Below, one piece after another: positions 54,477 to 62,117 of a stretch of DNA of 63,382 bases (positions are counted from its first letter, which is position 1; every line of letters begins with the position of its first letter). The notes below the pieces were generated by a model. It saw only the letters and a program-made list of their open reading frames with translations, made no database searches and was not told where the DNA came from. Origin of the DNA: Bodo saltans (taxonomy: Eukaryota; Euglenozoa; Kinetoplastea; Eubodonida; Bodonidae); assembly GCA_001460835.1 (NCBI GenBank), contig CYKH01001716.1, forward strand, positions 6,460-69,841, given 5' to 3'. Both the position numbers and the translations under genes were made by a program.

Positions 54477-57400
54477 ATGAATTCTTCCACCACATTGAGT
54501 GTATTGCTCATGATATTGTGCCTCGTGTGTCATCAAATCGACGCACGTGGCGGTGCCACTCGAACGCCGTCTCCCACCAAGACGCTCACGGATGACGTGT
54601 CAGGGTCGAAAACATTGTCTTCGTCTCCATCGTTCACATCAGAATACACCAAGTCCACCACCGCTACCGTATCTTTTGGCACGCGATCCTTCACTAAGGA
54701 CCGCAGCCTCACACCAAGTCGGAGTACTGAGGGAAGTGCTAGCGGCAAGACAGGGTCTAGTTCCGCTGCAAGCAGCAGCTCAAGATCATCATCCTCGTCT
54801 GCATCGAATAGTGCTTCATCATCTCGGGGTAGCGTAACTCCTTCAGAGACTGCTACGAAGTACACACCCACTAGCAACGCGTCAAACACAATCACACCCT
54901 CACTGCTGCCCCCGACCGTCTCAACATCATCCATGCTGAGTGCTTCCTCAACTGTGTCTATTAGTGTAGAGGAAACAGCGACTCTGTCTGCAACACGATC
55001 CCGAATGACTCGGTCACCACCATCAGCATCCGCCACGTACACCGCCACGGTGAGCGTTTCGCGCACGCAGTCGGTGAACATTTTAGCAGGTTGGATGCCG
55101 TCGTACAGCGCATCGAACCCCACGCCCACCGACTCCAACATGGGGTCGTCCACCAAGTCTCCCTCCCGCACTTCCAGCTCCACTCCTTCCCTCTCCATGC
55201 AAGGTCGAAGCGCCAGCTCATCCCGCACACCGAGTGGTACCACATCACTGTCTGCGGATGATACGCCTTCCATTCATACACCCAGCAGGTCATCGTCGGG
55301 AAGCAGCTCATCCACAGTATCGACATCTCCATCGGGAAGAACGGCCTCCGGTTGGCCCACGGCCTCTGAGACACCGAGCCATTCGAATGAATGGACACCC
55401 TCCTTAAAGTCCACATCATTGAGCTCGACTATCACTGGCGCAATATCCATGAGCGTGTCGACGATGCTAACCCTGACACGACCACTTCCACCATCGAAAA
55501 CCCCAACCCCCTCGCAACAAACGTCGCTCTCAGCGTCAGATTCTGGCTCGAATGCCCCTTCGGTGACAAGATCACCGTCGGTATCACGGACTCCAACGTT
55601 GGCAACGCGGTCGCTGATGTTCTCCTTCTCGGCAAGCAGCTCGTCTTCCAGTGCTCCGAGTGGTACGAGGACTATTTCTGCTGACAGTGACACTGCGAGC
55701 AGTTCGTTTGAGCTCACTCCTTCACGCAGTGCGTCGCCTTCTACATTGAGGTCCTCGTCTAGGTCATTGTCTGTTGAGGTCGGCTCCGTGTCCCACACGC
55801 AAAGTGCGAGTAGCTCTGACGAAGTGACGTTCACTGCACGTAGCTCAAGCAGCACGCAGACCTTCAGCCTGACATTGTCGTCTGAAGCAACGGTAGGGAC
55901 ACATTCCTCGTCTCTCACTGCTCCGCTGAGTAGCAGCCGAACAGCAATGACAAGTGCACGCAGAGGAGGTAGTATGAGTCCCACTGCAGCCACACATACT
56001 CCTGATGCTTCTGTGTCGAACTCACCCTCCGCTACTTCTTCGTTGAGCCCCACCACTACACACAGCAACACGAGGGGTACCGCTTCCTTGACGCCTTCGT
56101 TCTCACTATCCCCAACCACATCGAGAAGCTCAACTGAAACGAACACCGATGCATTTACAACATCAGTGACCCACTCTGGAAGAACACTGTCTCCCACATA
56201 CACTCGCCATCGTGTGTCGCCAACAAAGCTGAGGACGAAATCAAAAGCCTCTCTGACCACAACCATGTCGATGTCGTCGTTGGCCTCGCAGACACTTACC
56301 GTGCTTGGGGCTTCTCCCACGAATAACAACAAGAGCTTCTCTAAAACACGGTCGGACGTGACTGCTACTCAGTGGGTCACTGTGACCAACACGAAACGGC
56401 GCACCCTTACGCTGACTCAAACCCTTGTGCTTGATATTCATGTTGCCAATGCATTGGGAAGTTATCTCCTCAGTGCTTTTGACTTTTCTGCCACGTCCAC
56501 GAACGGGCCGTGCTCCGCAAGTGCGTCGCTGGTGTCGTTGATATTGATTGCATTTTGTGTGGTTGGTATTGCCACCGTGGTGTACCTGCGCCTAGTTCAA
56601 CGGAAGCGACCTGATATCGTTGCGTCTGGGGAGGCGTCACCCCTCCGCATTGTACTGCGTGAGAATGCATACACTGGCGTGTTCTTCCCTTGCCACTACC
56701 ACTGCTGGTGGATCCACAGCCTCACGTGCCTCGTGCATGTCAACTTGATATTCTTAGTGACTGCGTGCGTCCTCTACGCGTTTGAGAAGCAGACCGGAGG
56801 TGGCGGTGGCCTCCTATCTGGTACCAGTGCTATTGGCGTTGTAGCCGGTATCATCGGTGCCGCACTCCCGCATATTCTACGGCCCGTGATAGATGCTGGG
56901 TTTTACTTCGTTACGTACTTCCAAAGCGACAAACGCAAGTGCCAGAATGAAGACGGCATGTCGTGGGAGACGTGGCATCGCCTAGCCGAGGAGCGGCGAG
57001 CCCAACACGAGCAAGAGCGCCTCGCGTTGCTGCGACGCATGGAGGAGGACCGTAAATCAGGTCTTCACATGCTCCGCACTGCTCTCACGACAGACGTCGA
57101 TGCCGCTGGGGGATGGGGCGACTCGATTTCCCCAGACGACATTGACGTCGGTGTCCCGTCAAACCCCATCGGTGATGTCGCAGCGCAACGAGCGGTGACC
57201 CATGAAGTCGATCTCTGTATTGATGACGATGCACTGGTAGAGTGGGAACCTCAAGTTCACGATGAGGCAGCATCCATGCGTGCTAGGCATAAACGTCTAG
57301 AGGCAAAGTGGGGGACGCCGTTGAGCCAGTCGTGGTGGGGGCCTGTGGAGACGCACCACCTCCTTGTTGGCGTCGTGATGGTGTTGTGCGTGGTGGCGAT

Positions 57401-58133
57401 GCTGATTGGGTTCCAGAACATCATTCATAAGTTCTCTTCGAGCGCGTGCCAAGACCGCACCTCTCCACTTGCGGTGGCATTGCTCATTTGTTTCTTCTTT
57501 GACCTGTTTCTATTCGAACCTCTTCACCAGTGCTTCCGGCTTGTGTGGCGGTATGCACTGGAAAAAAAAAACGTTGGCGTGGTGATGGTGCTGTGCGTGC
57601 TGGCAATGCTGATCGGGTTCCAGAACATCATTCATAAGTTCTCGTCGAGCGCATGCCAAGACCGCACCTCTCCACTTGCGGTGGCACTGCTCATTTGTTT
57701 CTTCTTTGACTTGTTTCTCTTCGAACCACTTCACCAGTGCTTCCGGCTTGTGTGGCGGTATGCACTGGAGCACGAGGGCAACGTTGACTACACCACCACA
57801 TTTCTACGGCGGGTGACAAAACTCATCACCTTAGACTCCGTCCCTCACCCGTACTTTGGGGCGATGCTGCTGTGGCCAGAGGATGCCCTAGCGGAGGGCA
57901 CAACGTACACACTACGCGGCGAGGATGAGACTGGCACTGATGTGCTGACCTCGAGTGTCGTTGATGTGGAGAATGAGGAACAAGAAGAAGAGAGGGGAGA
58001 CCAACTTTCACTGCGAAGTGGACGTGGCGGGGATGATGACGCTCCTGCAAACGCGACGACGCATGATCACCACGACCACGAAAATGAAATTGAGGGCATG
58101 CCGTACACAGGCAATGCTCTACCTGTAGAATAG
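54477..58133 (+). CDS. Ser/Thr-rich multi-pass surface membrane protein
   Basis: 1218 residues. The signal peptide is MNSSTTLSVLLMILCLVCHQ, cleaved near 24. Residues ~25-640 are a low-complexity ectodomain built of alternating S/T-x-S/T units with Pro (TPSxSxTxS), a probable heavily glycosylated stalk. Predicted membrane segments are at ~683-706, 748-770, 785-810, 960-982 and 998-1018, then a repeat of the last two at +69. A charged cytosolic loop lies at ~820-950, and the tail is acidic and His-rich. The motif FFFDLFLFEPL at the end of the last hairpin recalls polycystin-1-like membrane modules, a weak hint only. Large Ser/Thr-rich membrane proteins are typical of the free-living bodonid surface. 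The start is the first ATG. Confidence 0.8.
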   Translation: MNSSTTLSVLLMILCLVCHQIDARGGATRTPSPTKTLTDDVSGSKTLSSSPSFTSEYTKSTTATVSFGTRSFTKDRSLTPSRSTEGSASGKTGSSSAASSSSRSSSSSASNSASSSRGSVTPSETATKYTPTSNASNTITPSLLPPTVSTSSMLSASSTVSISVEETATLSATRSRMTRSPPSASATYTATVSVSRTQSVNILAGWMPSYSASNPTPTDSNMGSSTKSPSRTSSSTPSLSMQGRSASSSRTPSGTTSLSADDTPSIHTPSRSSSGSSSSTVSTSPSGRTASGWPTASETPSHSNEWTPSLKSTSLSSTITGAISMSVSTMLTLTRPLPPSKTPTPSQQTSLSASDSGSNAPSVTRSPSVSRTPTLATRSLMFSFSASSSSSSAPSGTRTISADSDTASSSFELTPSRSASPSTLRSSSRSLSVEVGSVSHTQSASSSDEVTFTARSSSSTQTFSLTLSSEATVGTHSSSLTAPLSSSRTAMTSARRGGSMSPTAATHTPDASVSNSPSATSSLSPTTTHSNTRGTASLTPSFSLSPTTSRSSTETNTDAFTTSVTHSGRTLSPTYTRHRVSPTKLRTKSKASLTTTMSMSSLASQTLTVLGASPTNNNKSFSKTRSDVTATQWVTVTNTKRRTLTLTQTLVLDIHVANALGSYLLSAFDFSATSTNGPCSASASLVSLILIAFCVVGIATVVYLRLVQRKRPDIVASGEASPLRIVLRENAYTGVFFPCHYHCWWIHSLTCLVHVNLIFLVTACVLYAFEKQTGGGGGLLSGTSAIGVVAGIIGAALPHILRPVIDAGFYFVTYFQSDKRKCQNEDGMSWETWHRLAEERRAQHEQERLALLRRMEEDRKSGLHMLRTALTTDVDAAGGWGDSISPDDIDVGVPSNPIGDVAAQRAVTHEVDLCIDDDALVEWEPQVHDEAASMRARHKRLEAKWGTPLSQSWWGPVETHHLLVGVVMVLCVVAMLIGFQNIIHKFSSSACQDRTSPLAVALLICFFFDLFLFEPLHQCFRLVWRYALEKKNVGVVMVLCVLAMLIGFQNIIHKFSSSACQDRTSPLAVALLICFFFDLFLFEPLHQCFRLVWRYALEHEGNVDYTTTFLRRVTKLITLDSVPHPYFGAMLLWPEDALAEGTTYTLRGEDETGTDVLTSSVVDVENEEQEEERGDQLSLRSGRGGDDDAPANATTHDHHDHENEIEGMPYTGNALPVE
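57366..57767 (+). repeat. Duplicated transmembrane hairpin (2 x 195 bp)
   Basis: 57366-57560 and 57573-57767 (offset 207 bp, 69 codons, in frame) encode the same two-helix unit VGVVMVLCVVAMLIGFQN to LVWRYALE. I count 11 base differences, 10 of them synonymous and one Val to Leu. The copies are joined by a 10-A run (57562-57571) encoding KK(N). The flanks fit one copy each: the left flank (ETHHLL) enters copy 1 and the right flank (HEGNVDYTT) leaves copy 2. Confidence 0.95.
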
Positions 58134-58249
58134 TAGTGGCCAAAACGAACTCTGATTTGTTGTTGATTGTACGCACATAGCATGTGCAACCAACCTCTGG
58201 CCATGAGAACCATCCCTTTGTTGATTTGACACAGTAGATCTCCTCTCCC

Positions 58250-59542
58250 ATGATCACTAGAAATTCTTCGTACGCATCGAAACCCCAAGCAGCACGTGTA
58301 CGACCCTCGACGAAGCCCACAGGCCTTGCTGCTCCACAAGGATTTACACGACCTACGTTCTCTTCAACCGCTCGTAGCAGCCCACCTAGAGTGATTGCTC
58401 CCGAGGTTGCACAGGAAATATCACCACCACCACCGACACCACCCATCGGGAAGCGACCGCATGACGACTTCTTACTCCTCCAGTCGACGCAAGGGCACAG
58501 TCAAGCCCCTTTAGATGCACGACTGGACAAAGACTTAGTGCTGGCCCCATACTGGTACGCACTGAGGGAAAAGGGGTTCGAGTCTGCCGCCGTGCTGCAA
58601 ACATTGTCACACGATCAGGCGATGCGGGCCTTAGAGTTATGTGGTGTGGACAAGATCGGCCATCGCTGGTACATCTTGAATAAATATTGCACCACCACCA
58701 CCCCAACGCATGGCGCTCCTTTGATGGAAAGCAGCAACGCAGCGAATGAGCTGAGTGCCAAGCTCATCTACACACCAAAGTCGAATCACAACTTTTTAGA
58801 CGGGGCGTTGCTGTCTCGTAGAGTTGAGCCTCTTGGTGCTCCTAAGGAGCAACACCATGCTACCGATCAACTGCGAAGCACCACCGACGACGTGGAGCAG
58901 CCGCCTGAGATGAACAGCCCGGTGACCTCGTCGATTACGTTGGACTCTCCCAGCCAGGGATCTCCCGAGGGCGGAGGCCGTGGCGTGCTCTATCGCCGAC
59001 TGCAGCGCCCCAAGTTTGTGACGAAGCATAAATCTTCAGTGAGCCCTCGCAGGAAATCGCCTCATTCTGCTGTTGTTGGCATCAGTAAAGAGCTTCTCCA
59101 CCCACCGGAGCAACATGACATGGAGCTGCATCATGATGCTCACGACCCAGCAACGGCGGTACGAGTCGCTGCAACAATTGTGCCTGCAACACCGTCGCCA
59201 AGGGGCGGCTGGGGTGCAATCGCTTCACCACCCATCGCAAACCTACACGAGTCTAGCACCTACAAGACGCTCGTGACGCTCCTTGGCACACCATCGATCC
59301 CCCTGTTGGGGTCAACATTGATGTCAGATCCCCCGAGGCGCAACGCGTCTGCTGCAGCTGGCCAAAGGCGGCGCAGCACGTCTCCCCCATCGAGCGACCG
59401 TCACTCTTCGTCAACGTGGGTGCTGGAGGCTGCACGCCGCAGATTCTTAGCACCCACCTACGATCCCAATGCGACGCCTCCCGTCAGTAGTACAACAGCG
59501 GAGGCGCCGTTGTCTCCTTTTGTATTCTCTAGACCGTTGTAG
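58250..59542 (+). CDS. Disordered protein with a possible SAM-like domain
   Basis: 430 residues. Most of it is polar, Pro/Ser/Arg-rich and disordered. One folded-looking stretch at ~85-145 (DLVLAPYWYALREKGFESAA, then HDQAMRALELCGVDKIGHRWYIL) has the helix pattern and the final GHR-x2-IL of sterile alpha motif (SAM) domains, which mediate oligomerisation. A late segment with FLAPTYDPNATPP closes the protein. The SAM call is tentative. The start is the first ATG in the frame. The pyrimidine-rich gatctcctctcccATG directly precedes it, and AG is at about 58236. Confidence 0.65.
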   Translation: MITRNSSYASKPQAARVRPSTKPTGLAAPQGFTRPTFSSTARSSPPRVIAPEVAQEISPPPPTPPIGKRPHDDFLLLQSTQGHSQAPLDARLDKDLVLAPYWYALREKGFESAAVLQTLSHDQAMRALELCGVDKIGHRWYILNKYCTTTTPTHGAPLMESSNAANELSAKLIYTPKSNHNFLDGALLSRRVEPLGAPKEQHHATDQLRSTTDDVEQPPEMNSPVTSSITLDSPSQGSPEGGGRGVLYRRLQRPKFVTKHKSSVSPRRKSPHSAVVGISKELLHPPEQHDMELHHDAHDPATAVRVAATIVPATPSPRGGWGAIASPPIANLHESSTYKTLVTLLGTPSIPLLGSTLMSDPPRRNASAAAGQRRRSTSPPSSDRHSSSTWVLEAARRRFLAPTYDPNATPPVSSTTAEAPLSPFVFSRPL

Positions 59543-59912
59543 ATGTTGACTTCCTGCGTGTTCCGCTAACCGTGACGATCGTGGCCGAAGGAAAAAAGAA
59601 GACGCCTTCAGCGCGAAAACAAAGAACAACCTCCTTATCGCATTCCGTCGTTAACTACCTCCACCTCTTCACCATTACCCACACCATTACCGCTGTATGG
59701 AGTACTCCCTCCTTTGTCGTTTATTTGATGACGATGACTCTTTCGTTCACTTTTGTTTTTGTATTGTTGACGAATCGTGCAAAGTTGATGAACTCTCTTT
59801 GAGTTTGAAACGTATTTTCATTCAACTGACGTTTTAGTTTCTGCGTCGTGCGATTGAACAGTCACGGGCTTCATGGGTTTCTTTTTTGCGAAGGTGAAAT
59901 AGATTTGATCGA
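59543..59912. other. Intergenic region, no gene seen
   Basis: 370 bp. It contains a pyrimidine-rich stretch around 59630-59770 (ctacctccacctcttcacca, then cttttgtttttgtattg) and another near 59875 (gggtttcttttttgcgaagg) with AG at about 59892. The short open frame at 59572-59802 is hydrophobic, T-rich and has no recognisable protein character, so I treat it as untranslated. Confidence 0.45.
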
Positions 59913-61867
59913 ATGGCAGAAGAGGCCATCGAGCTCATCGCGACTATTGTGCGCGACAGTGAGCATCATGTCACGTCTGTTGACACAGCGAAGTTAGCAC
60001 GGCTGCACGCGGTCTTGCTCGACGCTGAATCAGGCACCTCGATGATCGCTGCGCGTTCTGACATTGTCATGTCGCTGCCTCAGCAGCTGGTTGGCGTCAT
60101 TAACAGCCCCTTAGTGAGCGCGAAGAACCGTTTCTGTGCTCTGGGTATCTTAGTCGCATTATCACGCACCTGACGCCCACTACCGATCCCAGGTGCTGCT
60201 CCCTGCAGTGGTGTCGCTTGATGCCTCGTTCGAGGGGCTTTTGGTGGATAAGAAAGACGCGAATCGACAATACGGCACGTCGTTGGGGAAACCACACGAA
60301 CACTTAGTCGTGCTGCTCCTCCGTGTCACAAATTACACGCAGCTGAAGGCGGCGGATTTGCTCCAACAATTATGTGATAACGACGACACGATGTTGGCCA
60401 TGCTGCTGCTGGATATTGTTCGCGTCAAAACATACGAGTGGCCGCTGCTCGTGGCAGCTTTGAGATGTCTGTTTGAGCTTTCCCTTCCACAGACGTATTT
60501 CTCAGCAGATATCAACGGGGGAGCCTCCGGCAACGAGGTTGTCGAAGTGAACTCCTTCCAACAAAAGATCACAAGTCTCCTCGTACACTTTATGCAAGGC
60601 AATACGTTGAGGCTTTTCGGCGATGAACTCACCGAGCGGTTTACGATGTGCTTGAGGCAACCACTTGAGGTCGTGGTCGCCAGTCTTCCCCACTTTGCCA
60701 CTGCACTGAAATACTTCACGGCAATGCTGCTCAACTTAGAAGACTTCTGCGACAAGCCGCCACTTCAGAAGACGTACCAACAGTCCATGTTGGTGCATCT
60801 TAGTGCGACGATTACAGACTTCATCACTGCATTTGTGGTCACTGCAGTCAACTACAGCCCACTGCTGCTTGCCCCTTCCACGCCGGATGCAGCACTTATG
60901 TGCTCCGGTCTGCACGGGTGCCTGAAGGTGATTCGGTTTGCGTTCTACAAAGTCAGAACACTGCCCCCTCACTTTATCACTGCCTTGTCGGCGTTGATGG
61001 ATTGTGCGACCAACCGGATTGTCGTGCTCAGGCAACCGCCACTCATTCCTGTCCTGTTATGCATTTTGGAAACGATGGTGAATGTAGACGCGATGCTGCA
61101 CGATGAGCTGTCGTTACGAATGGTCACGCTGCTGAACATGATCGCTACGGACACCACTCCCTGTGGACCCCATGCAAGCCTCAGTCAAACGCTCTCCACC
61201 CTCTTCCTCAACGAAACGTCAGTGTTTGCTACAATGGACAATGAAACGGTAAAGGCCATGACGAGTGCTCTGTGTGGTGCGGCATTAGATAACTTAGTGG
61301 ATGAGATTATTCAATATATCGACCGTGAACTCATACTACTGGGCCTAGGCCAGGCTGTGTTTGATTTCTTCATTCCCCCGTCAGATCCCCAGGACTTGGT
61401 CTTCGTACCGCCACCCAGTGGTCCTGAGGCCATCTCTCAAACATCGTCTCCCGCCGCCCCATTGCTGCTGCCCCCCACCGCAGCTCCAACGAGCCCGTCG
61501 TTAGAATATTCTGTCCCCCCAACAGACATCTCCCCTCCCAAGAAAGCACCGAAGAGTAAGTCCAAGAAGAGTAGCCACCCACCAGCGTATGTATGCATGT
61601 TGACGGGGAAGTTGATGCGAGAGCCTGTGGCCACCAGCGTATGTATGCATGTTGACGGGGAAGTTGATGCGAGAGCCTGTGGTGCTGCGCAGCGGCAATC
61701 GATTCGAGCTAGAGGCGTTGGAGAGAATTATGGAGACGATGGGTCACGTTGATCCAACCACTGGTGATGTGTTCTCGGAGGACCCGGAGGTGGACATGCG
61801 CCTGCAGCAAGAAATTCAGCAATATAAAATATCCAAGGCTGCAGGCAGACGGCACCGCTCAGACTGA
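59913..61867 (+). pseudogene. U-box protein gene, frame broken twice
   Basis: Read across two breaks this is one gene of roughly 630 codons. Frame 1 (59913-60173) gives an all-helical N-terminus, MAEEAIELIATIVRDSEHH to GILVALSRT. It then meets TGA in acctgacgcc. Reading on in the next frame (from 60172) gives DAHYRSQVLLPAVVSLD, so one extra T at 60171 explains the break. Frame 2 continues as ARM/HEAT-like helices, then a Pro/Ser linker and KSKKSSHPPAYVCMLTGKLM. Here a 52-bp tandem duplication shifts the frame. The true continuation is MREPVVLRSGNRFELEALER, then DPTTGDVF, a U-box, the fold that recruits E2 ubiquitin-conjugating enzymes. It is either an inactivated E3 gene or a pair of sequence errors. 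Frames other than these are shadows. Confidence 0.75.
61579..61682 (+). repeat. Perfect 52-bp tandem duplication inside the U-box
   Basis: 61579-61630 and 61631-61682 are identical by eye (unit begins ccaccagcgtatgtatgcat and ends gagagcctgtgg). 52 is not a multiple of three, so the second copy shifts the reading frame by one in the middle of the U-box. Removing one copy joins the upstream frame to the downstream U-box frame without any other change. Confidence 0.95.
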
Positions 61868-62117
61868 TGAGGAGACAAGATTAAATAGTGCAGCCACCTT
61901 GTATCTTTTCGTCTGAGTTATGTGTGGTGTTTATGTGTGTGTGCTTACGAGAGGCGTATGTGAGTGCTCGGTGCTGCGCCAAACTTTTGGGGCAGCGTGT
62001 TTTAAAGAGTTCCAGATGCTTCGAACCTGACGCTGTGAGTATTCGCTTGTACACACATATGCGATGATTCTCTCTATTTTACCTTTCTTGTAAAGTCGAA
62101 GTAAATTACACGACATC
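61868..62117. other. Intergenic region, no gene seen
   Basis: 250 bp. A T-rich tract (gattctctctattttacctt and onward, 62064-62093) ends in gtaaag with AG at about 62093-62094, giving a leader of ~23 nt before the ATG at 62118. Confidence 0.5.

Noticed and set aside
54533-56332. Long reverse-strand frames (246 and 352 codons) opposite the Ser/Thr-rich protein
   Set aside because: Antisense of TCN/ACN-rich codons gives Glu/Asp/Val-rich open frames automatically. No acceptor tract or domain supports them.
59572-59802. 76-codon frame between the SAM-like and U-box genes
   Set aside because: T-rich hydrophobic composition at its end is typical of the untranslated pyrimidine-rich spacer, and there is no supported product.
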